Assembly: GCA_018814305.1 (NCBI GenBank) | Contig: JAHJAA010000091.1 | Location: 16,281-80,280 of the forward strand | DNA length: 64,000 nucleotides | Origin: Pseudomonadota bacterium | GTDB taxonomy: Bacteria > Desulfobacterota > Desulfobulbia > Desulfobulbales > JAGXFP01 | Direction: 5' to 3' | Part shown: positions 18,449-28,671 of the stretch, piece after piece | How the letters are laid out: the number at the start of each line of letters is the position of its first letter | Position numbering within the stretch: position 1 is the stretch's first letter | Program-made: the position numbers and the translations under genes | The notes under the pieces: generated by a model | The model's database searches: none | Seen by the model: the letters and a program-made list of their open reading frames with translations, nothing else | What the model was told of the DNA's origin: nothing

Positions 18449-19755
18449 GCGACATACTCGAGATCAAATCACCGCAGCAGGTTATTGAGGAGGAGTCATC
18501 CCGGTGGAGCCATTTCTTTCTGGTGGCCTGTCTGGCCATGTGTTGCGGATTCCTTGGCTGGGCCTGGATCGGTAAACTCGATATTGTCAGCATGGCCGAC
18601 GGGAGGGTGGTGCCAAGTTCCAAGGTCAAGGATATCCAGCATCTCGAGGGTGGAATCGTCGGTGAGATTCTGGTCCGGGAGGGAACCGAGGTTACGGCGG
18701 ATCAGCCCTTGTTAATTCTGGAAGGGACGGCCAACGAGGCCAACGTTAAGGAAATTGAGATGCGGATTGTGGCCCTGAGAGTGGATATTGCCCGGCTCCA
18801 GGCCATGCTTGACGATCTTGCCAAGCCCGTTTTTCCCGAGGAACTGGTCAAGAGTCATGGCCGATTGATTGAGCAGGCCGCTGAACTTTTTGGTTTGCAG
18901 TTGACCAAGTTCAAGAGTGATCAGGCCGGTCGGGAAGAGACCGTCAACCAGCGCCGGGAAGAGGTCAATGCCCTGGAAACCCGGATTGCCAATAATCAGA
19001 TTAGCCTGGAGCTTTTACGGAAACAGATTGGGATAAGCGAAGAACTGCTCAAGGACCAGTTGGCCACCGAATACAAACACCTGAGTCTGCTGCGGGAAGA
19101 GGCCGGACTCAAAACCCGGCTCGATGAGGATCGCTCCATGCTGCGTAAGGGGTTGTCCCAGTTGGAGGAGGCCGAGGAGAGTTTGCGCTGGATTCGCTTA
19201 TCCTTTCGGGAAAAGGTGGGCGAGGAGTTGAAGCTGGCCCGCCAGGAGTTGGGAGAGTTTGGTGAACGCCTTAAAAAATTCAAGGACAGCCAGCGAAGGA
19301 CGGTTATTCGTTCCCCAGTGGCAGGGATTGTCAAAACCCTCTATGTTAACACCGTGGGCGGAGTGGTGGCCGCAGGGCAGATTGTCCTCTCCATCGTCCC
19401 TACTGATGATACCCTGGTGGTGGAGGCGCGACTGCCTGTCCAGGATATCGGCTATGTTCAGGAGGGACAGGAGGCGGTGGTCAAGCTTGCCTCCCATGAT
19501 TCCAGACGGTTCGGGACCTTGAAGGGGATCGTGGTCGGGGTCAGTCCCGATGCGGTGACCACTTCCGATGGCCGGACCTTCTACCCGGTTCGGATCAAGA
19601 CCGAGCGCGATCATTTTGCCTGGCGCGACGCCCGCTATCAACTGGTGCCGGGAATGCAGCTGTTGGCCTATATCCATACCGGAAAACGCACGGTCCTTGA
19701 GTATCTGCTCGATCCCTATGTTGATTCCATGGGCCAGGCCCTGCAAGAGCGATAA
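18445..19755 (+). CDS. HlyD-family type I secretion membrane fusion protein
   Basis: This 436-aa adaptor links the ABC exporter to TolC. It has a cytoplasmic N-terminus, one membrane helix (~25-47; FFLVACLAMCCGFLGWAWIG), a lipoyl-like half-motif (VKDIQHLEGGIVGEILVREG), a long periplasmic coiled coil (~100-290), and the second lipoyl half and beta-barrel domain (TVIRSPVAGIVKTLYVNTVGGVV, DTLVVEARLPVQDIGYV). HLEGGIVGEILV is typical of HlyD/LapC/PrtE proteins. It is translationally coupled to the ABC gene by a 4-nt overlap. Confidence 0.93.
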   Translation: MSDILEIKSPQQVIEEESSRWSHFFLVACLAMCCGFLGWAWIGKLDIVSMADGRVVPSSKVKDIQHLEGGIVGEILVREGTEVTADQPLLILEGTANEANVKEIEMRIVALRVDIARLQAMLDDLAKPVFPEELVKSHGRLIEQAAELFGLQLTKFKSDQAGREETVNQRREEVNALETRIANNQISLELLRKQIGISEELLKDQLATEYKHLSLLREEAGLKTRLDEDRSMLRKGLSQLEEAEESLRWIRLSFREKVGEELKLARQELGEFGERLKKFKDSQRRTVIRSPVAGIVKTLYVNTVGGVVAAGQIVLSIVPTDDTLVVEARLPVQDIGYVQEGQEAVVKLASHDSRRFGTLKGIVVGVSPDAVTTSDGRTFYPVRIKTERDHFAWRDARYQLVPGMQLLAYIHTGKRTVLEYLLDPYVDSMGQALQER

Positions 19756-19861
19756 TCGCTTAACCCTGGATTCTGGCGTTTATTCATGCCGGTAGTTCTC
19801 GATCACTTCTGCGGGCAATCTTTTTTTCGTTCGGTCCACCCGCCTCTCTGATTCATCTCCA

Positions 19862-20683
19862 TTAGAGGCACGTTTCAGTGGCTGTTGCCAAAAACGCAGT
19901 CAGTTCTTCCTGGTCGTAAAAGGCCTGTTCAAAAAAGAGGCCTGAAGGTGGGGCGGTGAATCTGGTCGGCACTTCCAGCGGGTTGTTCAGGAATTCACTG
20001 ATCTGATCAGGGGTGAGGTTGCCCCGCCCCACTTCAATGAGCACCCCAGCCATCTTCCGCACCATCTTCCAGAGGAAGTGCGAACCGACGACCCGTAATC
20101 GCAGGATCTCTCCGTCATTGTAGAGAAACACCCCGTTGAGCATGACCTTGGTTGATTTCTTGAGTTCCTGTTTTTCAGCAAAGGAGGCGAAGTCGTGCAT
20201 GCCGGTAAAGCGTCGGCCGGCGTCGGCCATGGCCTCCAGGTTTAAAGGCTCCCTGATCCACCAGACATATTTTTTGTGAAAGGCATTCTTGCGAAGGGCG
20301 AACTGGTAAAGATAACTCCGACCGATACAGTTATGACGGGCATGGAAGCGGGGAGAACATCCGGTAACGTCCAGGACCACAATGGCCGCCGGTAGCAGTT
20401 CGTTGAATTTTTCTAGGATTTCGAAGGGCGGCAGCACGGTGTTTGTTTCCAGATGGGCCGTATAGGACAAGGCATGAACCCCTGCGTCGGTGCGGCCATG
20501 CCCCTGGATGTCCAGATTGAGGTCGTGAAAAATCTCAGTTCCAGCCTTAAGCAGGCTGCCCTGGATGGTTCTGGCATCATCCTGCTTCTGCCAGCCACTG
20601 AAGCCGTTACCGTCGTACTCCAGGGTCAGCCGATATCGGTGCCGTTTGCTCGCCGTGATGTTTTTTTTCATAGTGTCTGGCAT
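19862..20683 (-). CDS. truA: tRNA pseudouridine synthase A
   Basis: This 273-aa protein is predicted to convert uridine to pseudouridine at positions 38-40 of tRNA anticodon arms. The catalytic aspartate is in GHGRTDAGVHAL. Family motifs RLTLEYDGNGFSGWQKQ, RFHARHNCIGRSYLYQF and FLWKMVRKMAGVLIEVG are all present. An ATG four codons in (20671; MKKN) is better spaced from the upstream AAAGG than the ATG at 20683, so the protein may be 269 aa. It is convergent with the HlyD gene and has no functional link to it. Confidence 0.95.
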   Translation of the reverse strand: MPDTMKKNITASKRHRYRLTLEYDGNGFSGWQKQDDARTIQGSLLKAGTEIFHDLNLDIQGHGRTDAGVHALSYTAHLETNTVLPPFEILEKFNELLPAAIVVLDVTGCSPRFHARHNCIGRSYLYQFALRKNAFHKKYVWWIREPLNLEAMADAGRRFTGMHDFASFAEKQELKKSTKVMLNGVFLYNDGEILRLRVVGSHFLWKMVRKMAGVLIEVGRGNLTPDQISEFLNNPLEVPTRFTAPPSGLFFEQAFYDQEELTAFLATATETCL

Positions 20684-20854
20684 CCTTTCAGTTTTTGAAG
20701 GGGATTGATTCGAGGAGGGTAGCGGGGAAGGAACCAGTCAGCAAGAATTATTTTGTCCCGTTGAATTGATCAGGTGCCATCGTTCGAATCAACGGGTCTT
20801 GAAAAAATAATTACAAAATATCCATTGAATCAGTCAACCTGTGTGATAACAATT

Positions 20855-21027
20855 AAGTATGATGGCGTCGTAAAAAGTCGCTCTACTGCGTCGTAGCGGG
20901 TTCACGAAATGCTCGACATACCATATGTATGCCTCCGCTTTCGCGACACCACTACTCCTTGTATACCAACTTTTTACTTAGCCATCTCGAACCAGTACTA
21001 TGGACTTTTTACGAGTCCATCAAGTAT
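20855..21027. repeat. MITE-like element with terminal inverted repeats and a 6-bp flanking duplication
   Basis: The left end GATGGCGTCGTAAAAAGTC (20861-20879) is matched in inverted orientation by GACTTTTTACGAGTCCATC (21003-21021), 17 of 19 bases. Directly outside both ends is the same hexamer AAGTAT (20855-20860 and 21022-21027), as a target-site duplication would leave. A further partial end-like copy (ACTTTTTACTTAGCCATC) lies inside. The element is ~161 bp and encodes nothing recognisable; an open frame that crosses it is treated as spurious. Confidence 0.7.
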
Positions 21028-21112
21028 GACAGAAGAGCTACTCTATTAAAAAACGGTCCTGGCATGTCCTCACTCGGGGAATCCTGGCTCCGAATGGTGT
21101 TGAGGTGTGCTG

Positions 21113-21709
21113 GTGGAAAGTATTCATTTTGAGGATTTTGTGGTTGGTCAAGGGCCGAAGTTATTGTTCCTTCTTCTGCTTGTGGTAGCTGGGATCATCG
21201 TTTATCTCTCGGTAAGCCGGTTTGTTTTGATGTTGTACCGGCGAAATGCCATATCTGAGTCTTTTTCCCAGGTTTTTAAGAACATCACAAAATTTATAAT
21301 TCTCGTGACGGTTTTTCTTTTTACCCTGCAACAATTGGGAGTGACGATATCGACCATCGTGGCCTCGCTTTTGACCATGGCGGCAATGATTGCCATTGGC
21401 TTCATCGCCGTCTGGAGTGTCCTCAGTAATTTCCTTTGTTCTTTTCTGGTGATTCTGTTCACCCCTTTTCGGATTGGCGATGAAATTGAAATAACCGAGG
21501 TTGTCGGCGGCCCCGGGCTTCGTGGTCGAGTGGTTGATTTCAATATGATGTACACCGCCATCCTTGAAAGCGGTGTTATCCCTGAGGAAGAGCGGGCTCT
21601 CATCCGCATCCCCAACAACACTTTTTTTCAGAAGGCGATTAAACGTTGGAAAGGGGATGAGCGAAAGAGCATTGAAAAATATCTCCTGGATAAATCATTA
21701 TCAAAGTAG
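21113..21709 (+). CDS. Small MscS-family mechanosensitive channel
   Basis: This ~198-aa membrane protein has two or three helices (GPKLLFLLLLVVAGIIVYLSV, FIILVTVFLFTLQQLGVTIS and the pore-like helix ~85-110). The MscS beta-domain follows (FRIGDEIEITEVVGGPGLRGRVVDFNMMYT, RIPNNTFF). It is shorter than E. coli MscS (286 aa) because the C-terminal alpha/beta vestibule is missing. GTG at 21113 is preferred, eight bases after GAGG; GTG at 21107 is also in frame. It would release solutes under hypo-osmotic stress. It lies 145 bp before the N-ATPase operon on the same strand. Confidence 0.85.
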   Translation: MESIHFEDFVVGQGPKLLFLLLLVVAGIIVYLSVSRFVLMLYRRNAISESFSQVFKNITKFIILVTVFLFTLQQLGVTISTIVASLLTMAAMIAIGFIAVWSVLSNFLCSFLVILFTPFRIGDEIEITEVVGGPGLRGRVVDFNMMYTAILESGVIPEEERALIRIPNNTFFQKAIKRWKGDERKSIEKYLLDKSLSK

Positions 21710-21818
21710 AGTTGTTCTCGAGGGAATGGGGCGCAGAAAAAAATATCCTTTAACATGTCAGCCCATTTCGGATGACCCTTTTGATTGTTTGATGAGTTAA
21801 GGGTTCAGTTTGTTATAA

Positions 21819-23222
<1,404 letters not shown>

Positions 23223-23225
<3 letters not shown>

Positions 23226-23326
23226 TCATAGGTAACGCATCTTTGAACGCTCAGCCCTGCCCGCATAGTGTGGCTATAGCGGGCAGGGCTGAGCGTTCAA
23301 ATCTACGCCACCTGTGATCATTTTTA
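23223..23326 (+). promoter_or_regulatory. Very long intra-operon hairpin between atpD and atpC
   Basis: A perfect 23-bp stem (23242-23264 with 23279-23301) closes a 14-nt loop. It is extended outward by an imperfect stem whose ends are TGATCA at 23223 and 23320, followed by TTTTT. The left edge overlaps the atpD stop codon. It could be a partial terminator (attenuator), an RNase barrier that sets the stoichiometry of atpD relative to the downstream genes, or an inserted palindromic repeat. The sequence shows the structure; the function is inferred. Confidence 0.75.
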
Positions 23327-23345
23327 AATTAGAAGGTTGTGTCCC

Positions 23346-23732
23346 ATGATGATGTTAACCATTCAACTCCCGACCGACCGATTTCTTGAAAAGAAGGTTG
23401 GGAAGGTTAAGGGAGAAGGGCCTGCCGGGGAATTTTGTTTAAAACCGAAGCATCTTGATTATGCCACGGTCCTTAGCCCGGGGGTTTTGTCCTATGTAAC
23501 TGCCGAGGGCCGGGAAGAGTATCTGGCCGTTGACCGTGGTATCTTAGTCAAACAGGGCGAGCAGATCATGGTTGCCACCCGACGGGCGGTGGCCGGTGAA
23601 TTGGGTCAACTGACCGTAGAGATTGAGAAAATGCTCCAGGAAGGCGATGAGCGGGAAAAGCAGAACCGTTCTGCGGTGGCGAAACTTGAGGTGGGTTTTA
23701 TTAAACGATTTCTTGAGTTCAGCCATCGATAA
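23346..23732 (+). CDS. atpC: N-type ATPase subunit epsilon
   Basis: This protein of ~128 aa has the N-terminal beta-sandwich of ATPase epsilon (GEFCLKPKHLDYATVLSPGVLSY, EEYLAVDRGILVKQGEQIMV). It ends in a helical segment (REKQNRSAVAKLEVGFIKRFLEF). It couples the gamma shaft to the c-ring. ATG at 23346 is chosen because AGAAGG lies nine bases upstream; two more in-frame ATG codons follow directly (23349, 23352), and an in-frame TTG at 23337 is less likely. Its position directly after atpD supports the assignment, as divergent epsilon proteins are hard to recognise by sequence alone. Confidence 0.88.
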   Translation: MMMLTIQLPTDRFLEKKVGKVKGEGPAGEFCLKPKHLDYATVLSPGVLSYVTAEGREEYLAVDRGILVKQGEQIMVATRRAVAGELGQLTVEIEKMLQEGDEREKQNRSAVAKLEVGFIKRFLEFSHR

Positions 23733-23870
23733 GCGGGCTTTTAACCATTTTGAAACCATCCATTTTTACGGTGGAGCGCTGTCTCTGCTATCGCGGGAGC
23801 ACTCCCTATGCTTACCGGCAGTTAGGTGCAATTCCGCATAACTGTTTATCGGTGGCACTGAACCACCAAA

Positions 23871-24194
23871 GTGAATTCTCTTATGAAACGACAAGACGAT
23901 TTCCCTAAACGTGTTGATGGTCGGGAGCAGAAGAAACTTGCCTCCCGTCAGGAAGGGAAAAAGGTCTGGTTTGGGTTGGGGATGTTCGGTATGGTCGGCT
24001 GGTCGGTGGCGCTGCCCACTGTGGCGGGTGGTTTTCTGGGGATCTGGCTTGATGCCCATTGGGTCGGCCGCTATTCCTGGACCTTGATGCTGATCCTCGG
24101 AGGACTGGGGTTTGGGTGTTATAATGCCTGGTATTGGATTCAGAAGGAAAGGCGGGATCCAGACAATTCGCTGAACTCAGGAGAAGGAAAATGA
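23871..24194 (+). CDS. atpQ: N-ATPase accessory membrane protein AtpQ (AtpI/AtpZ-like)
   Basis: This ~107-aa protein has two membrane helices (WFGLGMFGMVGWSVALPTVAGGF and SWTLMLILGGLGFGCYNAWYWI) joined by GIWLDAHW. This matches the small AtpI-like proteins found third in N-ATPase operons. The role is probably ring assembly or cation supply, by analogy. GTG at 23871 and ATG at 23883 are both possible starts; neither has a strong ribosome-binding site. The atpC-atpQ gap (~140 bp) is larger than the others in the operon. The stop overlaps the atpR start. Confidence 0.85.
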   Translation: MNSLMKRQDDFPKRVDGREQKKLASRQEGKKVWFGLGMFGMVGWSVALPTVAGGFLGIWLDAHWVGRYSWTLMLILGGLGFGCYNAWYWIQKERRDPDNSLNSGEGK

Positions 24195-24466
24195 TGGTCG
24201 GCTTGCCCTTGATTGGGGGACTTCTCGGCGGGATTATCGCCGGGCTCTATTATTTTTACGGGCTCTTGCTGACTGTCCGGCGGGTTCCGCTGAGTCCCCA
24301 GCCCAAGCGGCTTCTGTTCATGAGTTATCTGGGCCGGTTGGTCCCGGTGGTACTGGTCATGATGTTCCTGGCCCGGCGGGATCCGGGGGGATTCGTGGCC
24401 TTTATCCTCGGTTTTTTTCTGGCCCGGATGGTGCTGACCCGAAAGATCGCCCGGCAGAGAGGGTAA
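24191..24466 (+). CDS. atpR: N-ATPase accessory membrane protein AtpR
   Basis: This ~91-aa protein has three predicted membrane helices (GLPLIGGLLGGIIAGLYYFYGLLL, LVPVVLVMMFLA, GGFVAFILGFFLARMVL). AtpR is the hallmark small subunit of N-ATPases and is thought to interact with the c-ring. The start is placed at 24191, where ATG overlaps the atpQ stop (ATGA) after GGAGAAGG. A longer in-frame start at 24134 would overlap atpQ by 61 nt and is unlikely. Confidence 0.85.
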   Translation: MMVGLPLIGGLLGGIIAGLYYFYGLLLTVRRVPLSPQPKRLLFMSYLGRLVPVVLVMMFLARRDPGGFVAFILGFFLARMVLTRKIARQRG

Positions 24467-24470
24467 GGTC

Positions 24471-25181
24471 ATGCATTTGAGCCCGGACTCCATCATCATT
24501 TTTCAGGTTGGCCTCGTGAAGGTTAATGGCACCTTGGTGTTTACCTGGCTGGTGATGCTCCTTCTCTCCTTTGGTTCATGGCTGGTAACCAGACGTCTGT
24601 CAACCGGGGCGGAGGTTTCCCGGTGGCAGAGTTTGCTCGAAAGTGTCGTCACCTTAATCCTTGGACAAATCAAAGATGTAACCAGGCAGGATCCCCGGCG
24701 TTTTCTTCCGTTTCTGGGCACCCTCTTTATTTTTGTAGGAACCTGTAATCTGTTGTCGGTGATTCCTGGATTTCTGCCGCCCACCGGGTCCCTGTCCACC
24801 ACCACGGCCCTGGCCTTATCCGTTCTGGTGGCGGTACCCATCTATGGCATAGCCGATACCGGATTTGGCGTCTACCTGCAGAACTATGTCAGGCCGACTC
24901 CTCTGATGCTTCCGTTTAATATCACCGGTGAAATCAGCCGGACCCTGGCCTTGGCGGTGCGGTTATTCGGCAATGTCATGAGCGGCTCGATGATCGGTGG
25001 GATCCTGTTGGCCATAGCCCCGCTGTTTTTCCCGGTGATCATGCAACTCTTGGGGTTGCTCACCGGGATTGTTCAGGCCTATATCTTTGCCATTCTTGCC
25101 GCGGTCTATATCGCCGCCGGTTTAAAGATCCATGAAAGTCAGGTGTCGCCGGAAAACAATGCGACGCCGGAAACCCAATAA
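24471..25181 (+). CDS. atpB: N-type ATPase subunit a
   Basis: This 236-aa integral membrane stator subunit forms the ion half-channels. The essential arginine lies in ISRTLALAVRLFGNVMSG, and other family motifs are present (FVGTCNLLSVIPGFLPPTGSL, IVQAYIFAILAAVYIAAG). It has five or six helices. It follows atpR by four bases. The C-terminal ~12 residues are polar and variable. Confidence 0.93.
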   Translation: MHLSPDSIIIFQVGLVKVNGTLVFTWLVMLLLSFGSWLVTRRLSTGAEVSRWQSLLESVVTLILGQIKDVTRQDPRRFLPFLGTLFIFVGTCNLLSVIPGFLPPTGSLSTTTALALSVLVAVPIYGIADTGFGVYLQNYVRPTPLMLPFNITGEISRTLALAVRLFGNVMSGSMIGGILLAIAPLFFPVIMQLLGLLTGIVQAYIFAILAAVYIAAGLKIHESQVSPENNATPETQ

Positions 25182-25192
25182 GGAGTGAAAAA

Positions 25193-25471
25193 ATGGACAG
25201 TTTAGCACTTGTTGCGGTCGCCTCGATTATCTCCGCAGGGCTCTGTATCGGACTTGGCGCCATCGGTCCGGCTCTGGGGGAAGGGCGCGCCCTGGCCCAG
25301 GCCCTGGCCTCTATCGCCCAGCAACCCGATGAAACCAATACCATCACTCGAACCCTGTTTGTCGGACTAGCCATGGTCGAATCCACCGCGATCTATTGTT
25401 TCGTGGTCTCCATGATCCTGATCTTTGCCAATCCATTCTGGAACTATTTTTTAACCAGGGTAGGGGGATAA
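25193..25471 (+). CDS. atpE: N-type ATPase subunit c with two membrane carboxylates
   Basis: This 92-aa hairpin protein is the rotor-ring subunit. Helix 1 contains GIGPALGEG-type sequence (GAIGPALGEGRA, Glu30) and helix 2 contains VESTAIY (Glu63, Ser64, Thr65, Tyr68). The E-S-T-x-x-Y set matches the sodium-liganding residues of Ilyobacter tartaricus subunit c. Glu30 takes the place of its Gln32, so two carboxylates face each site. That pattern is typical of N-ATPases. Sodium was proposed from sequence for the family, but the Burkholderia pseudomallei N-ATPase ring was reported to be proton-specific, so ion choice cannot be settled here. Confidence 0.95.
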   Translation: MDSLALVAVASIISAGLCIGLGAIGPALGEGRALAQALASIAQQPDETNTITRTLFVGLAMVESTAIYCFVVSMILIFANPFWNYFLTRVGG

Positions 25472-25474
25472 TCA

Positions 25475-26212
25475 ATGCTCATTGACTGGACCACAGTCAT
25501 CTTTCAGCTCATTAATTTTTTGATACTGATTGTCCTGTTGAAACGGTTTCTCTATGGGCCGATTATTCGGGCCATGGATGAACGGGAGCGGACCATCGCC
25601 GCCCGGCTGGCCGAGGCCTCAAGGGCCGAACAGGAAGCGCAGGAACATGCCCGGGTTCTCGCTGCCGAACAAAAGGAGTTTGCCGATCGGCGGGCGGTAT
25701 TGCATGATGAGGCCCAGCAGGAGCTCGATCGCTGGAAGGATCAAAGCCTGGATCGTCTGAAGGAGGAGGTAGCCGCCAAACAACAGAGCTGGCAACAGAC
25801 CCTTGATGAAGAGCAGGAGACCTTTCGCAAAAAGTTGAAGGTCGTCATCGGTCAGCAGGTGTTCTCTGTTTCACGGAAGGTGCTGGCTGACTTGGCCGAT
25901 AATCGTCTGGAAAGACGCCTCCTTGAGGTCTTTCTGGAAAAAATCAGCCGGGAAGCCGAGGGATTTTCCGGAGATCAGGGCTCAGTGACCATCCGCTCCG
26001 GCTTTCCCTTGGTGGATGAGGAGAAAAAACGCCTGGATGAGGGGCTCGATAAAATCTTTCCCGGCCATGGCGCGCTCGATTTTCAAGAGGATCCGGCCTT
26101 GGGGTTCGGGCTGCGATTATTGACTGGAGATCGGCAATGGGAATGGAATCTCAGTCGGTATCTTGATGATATGGAAGAAGATATTATCCAAACGCTACGC
26201 AGGTCCCCATGA
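25475..26212 (+). CDS. atpF: N-type ATPase subunit b with long C-terminal extension
   Basis: This 245-aa protein has one N-terminal membrane helix ([23 protein letters not shown]), a long charged coiled coil (~30-165) and an extra C-terminal domain of ~70 aa ([40 protein letters not shown]). Ordinary b subunits are ~155-165 aa. The operon has no delta gene, so the extra domain probably replaces delta at the top of the stator; this is inference. The stop overlaps the atpA start by four bases (ATGA). Confidence 0.92.
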   Translation: MLIDWTTVIFQLINFLILIVLLKRFLYGPIIRAMDERERTIAARLAEASRAEQEAQEHARVLAAEQKEFADRRAVLHDEAQQELDRWKDQSLDRLKEEVAAKQQSWQQTLDEEQETFRKKLKVVIGQQVFSVSRKVLADLADNRLERRLLEVFLEKISREAEGFSGDQGSVTIRSGFPLVDEEKKRLDEGLDKIFPGHGALDFQEDPALGFGLRLLTGDRQWEWNLSRYLDDMEEDIIQTLRRSP

Positions 26213-27771
26213 ATACTCCCAAAACCCTTACGGACGTCCTCGACGAAACCTCCAGTCAATTGACCAAAGATCTGGCCGCCTATGATGCCTCGGTTTCAAA
26301 AGAAGAAATCGGCCAGGTCTTTTCCGTGGGGCAGGGGATTGTCTGGGCCCATGGGCTGGCCTCGGTCAAATCTGAAGAACTGGTGGTTTTTCCCAGTGGG
26401 GTGCTGGGGGTGGTTCTAGACATTTTGCCGGACCGGACCGGGATCGTCCTGCTGGGGTATGACCAGGGTTTGGCTGCAGGCGATCAGGTTACCCGAACCG
26501 GGCGGATACTTGAGGTCCCGGTTACGGATTCATTGCTTGGCCGGATTGTCGATCCCTTGGGCAAAGCCCTCGACAATAAAGGAGCGGTTAAGGCAACCGA
26601 TTACTTGCCGGTGCAGCGGGAGGCCCCGCCGATCATGGCCCGGGGGCCGGTTAACCGGCCTTTACAGACAGGGATCAAGGTGATTGACGCCCTGATCCCC
26701 ATCGGTCGCGGACAGCGGGAGTTGATTCTGGGTGATCGGCAGACCGGCAAAACTGCGGTGGCCTTGGATACCATCATCAATCAGGCTGATAAAGATGTGA
26801 TCTGTATATACTGTGCCATCGGGCAGCGCAGTTCAGCTGTGGCTAAATTGATAGCCCACCTTAAAGAGCACAAGGCGCTGGATTATTCCATCGTGATGGT
26901 GGCGGAGGGCAGTGATCCCCCTGGATTACAGTATATCGCCCCCTATGCCGCAACCTCCATGGCAGAATACTTCATGGCCCAGGGCCGGGATGTATTGGTG
27001 GTTTACGACGATCTCACCCGCCATGCCATCGCTTACCGGCAGATCTCTTTGCTGTTGCGGCGGCCGCCCGGGCGGGAGGCCTTCCCCGGGGATATCTTTT
27101 ATATTCACAGCCGGCTACTGGAACGCTCCACCCGGTTGCGGGACGATGCCGGCGGCGGTTCCATCACCGCGCTGCCGATTATTGAAACTGAGGCCCAGAA
27201 CCTTTCGGCCTATATCCCGACCAATCTCATCTCCATCACCGATGGACAGATCTATCTGTCGCCAGAGCTTTTTCAAAAGGGTTTTTTCCCGGCGGTGGAG
27301 GTGGGTAAATCCGTCTCTCGAGTCGGGGGTAAGGCGCAATTGACCGCCTACCGCAAGGTTGCCGGTGATCTCCGCCTGTCCTATTCCCAGTTTCAGGAAT
27401 TGGAATCATTTGCCCGGTTCGGTACCCGCCTGGATGAGGCCACTCGTAAGACTTTGGCCCATGGCCGCTGCGTCCGGGAGGTGCTTAAGCAGCAACAGTT
27501 TTCCCCGATGCCCGCCTTCGACCAGGTGGCGATTCTCATGGCGACCAACCTGGGAATGCTCGATGCCATCCCTTTGGACGGGATCTCGGCGATTGAAAAG
27601 CGGATCAGTGATGAGTTGCGGAAGATTTCCGGCCTGAGTGAGCGGCTGAGTAGTGCCGCCAAGGATGATCCGGTTTGGAGTGAACTCCGGGAGATGCTGG
27701 CGAAGATCATTGCTGAGGTGCCCTCTCCTGTCGTTCCTGATTCTGAACCAGCGCTATCGGCGGAGGAGTAG
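26209..27771 (+). CDS. atpA: N-type ATPase subunit alpha
   Basis: This 520-aa non-catalytic nucleotide-binding subunit has the P-loop GDRQTGKT. Family motifs [18 protein letters not shown] and [20 protein letters not shown] are present. Length and motifs are normal for alpha subunits. It overlaps atpF by four bases and is followed by atpG after three bases, so all three are tightly coupled. Confidence 0.95.
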   Translation: MNTPKTLTDVLDETSSQLTKDLAAYDASVSKEEIGQVFSVGQGIVWAHGLASVKSEELVVFPSGVLGVVLDILPDRTGIVLLGYDQGLAAGDQVTRTGRILEVPVTDSLLGRIVDPLGKALDNKGAVKATDYLPVQREAPPIMARGPVNRPLQTGIKVIDALIPIGRGQRELILGDRQTGKTAVALDTIINQADKDVICIYCAIGQRSSAVAKLIAHLKEHKALDYSIVMVAEGSDPPGLQYIAPYAATSMAEYFMAQGRDVLVVYDDLTRHAIAYRQISLLLRRPPGREAFPGDIFYIHSRLLERSTRLRDDAGGGSITALPIIETEAQNLSAYIPTNLISITDGQIYLSPELFQKGFFPAVEVGKSVSRVGGKAQLTAYRKVAGDLRLSYSQFQELESFARFGTRLDEATRKTLAHGRCVREVLKQQQFSPMPAFDQVAILMATNLGMLDAIPLDGISAIEKRISDELRKISGLSERLSSAAKDDPVWSELREMLAKIIAEVPSPVVPDSEPALSAEE

Positions 27772-27774
27772 CCG

Positions 27775-28647
27775 ATGGAAACCATGGAGAGTCTCGGCAG
27801 GAAGATCAAGACATCCCATGATCTGTTGTCGGTGGTCAAGACCATGAAGAGTCTGGCTGCGGTGAATATTCGGCAGTATGAAGCTGCTGCTGAGGCCATG
27901 GATGGCTATATTGAGGTGATTGAAAAGGGCTGGCAGGTCTTTTTTAAAAACAGGCCGCTCTTGGGTCGACGAAAAAAGGTGTCCCAGTCGGTTTTTCTGG
28001 TCATCGGGTCGGATCAGGGGATGTGCGGTCAGTTCAATGAAAATATCATCCGCTATGCCCTGGCGGAGGCCGGTTCCGCCGGACTGACCGGCTTTGACAA
28101 GATATATTGGTCCGCCGGTGATCGTTTACGGGCCGGACTGGTGGAAGAGGTCCCTGTCCAGGAGCATTACGGGCTGCCGTCATCTCCGGGCGCCATCGGT
28201 GATCTGATGTATGAGATCATTGAAAAATTCGCGGACCTTCACGATAGTCAAGGAATTGAAACCTTTCATCTCTTCTATAACCGCCTGGAAAAGGGCGCCA
28301 CCTATGATTCTACCACCGAAAGGGTTCTGCCTCTTGCTCCGCAATACGGTGATGAAAAACGTCGCGAGTCCTGGCCCAATCGATGTCTGCCGATGATTGG
28401 AGTTGAATCCTCTGTGTTTTTTGAGCAACTCTTTCAGCAGCACATCTTCGGGATGATCTTTAAGGCGTTTTCCCAATCCCTGGCCAGTGAGAACGCGGCC
28501 CGCCTCGCCGCCATGCAGGCTGCCGAAAAGAATATTCTGGAGATGGAAGAGCGGCTTCAGGGCCGGTTCCGAGAAACCAGGCAGAACACCATCACCGCCG
28601 AACTCCTGGATATCATTTCTGGGTTTGAGGCGTTATCACCCGCTTAG
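27775..28647 (+). CDS. atpG: N-type ATPase subunit gamma
   Basis: This 290-aa central shaft subunit has the N-terminal helix (METMESLGRKIKTSHDLLSVVKTMKSLAAVNIRQY), the Rossmann-like middle (FLVIGSDQGMCGQFNENI) and the conserved C-terminal helix (ASENAARLAAMQAAEKNILEM, RQNTITAELLDIISG). It is divergent from housekeeping gamma, as expected for N-ATPases. It is the last subunit gene; the SLC12-type transporter begins 25 nt later. Confidence 0.93.
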   Translation: METMESLGRKIKTSHDLLSVVKTMKSLAAVNIRQYEAAAEAMDGYIEVIEKGWQVFFKNRPLLGRRKKVSQSVFLVIGSDQGMCGQFNENIIRYALAEAGSAGLTGFDKIYWSAGDRLRAGLVEEVPVQEHYGLPSSPGAIGDLMYEIIEKFADLHDSQGIETFHLFYNRLEKGATYDSTTERVLPLAPQYGDEKRRESWPNRCLPMIGVESSVFFEQLFQQHIFGMIFKAFSQSLASENAARLAAMQAAEKNILEMEERLQGRFRETRQNTITAELLDIISGFEALSPA

Positions 28648-28671
28648 ACTGATTTTGGAGTATCCATTTTT

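Noticed and set aside
20929..21132. 67-aa plus-strand open frame before the MscS gene
   Set aside because: It runs through the inverted-repeat element and has no protein-like composition.
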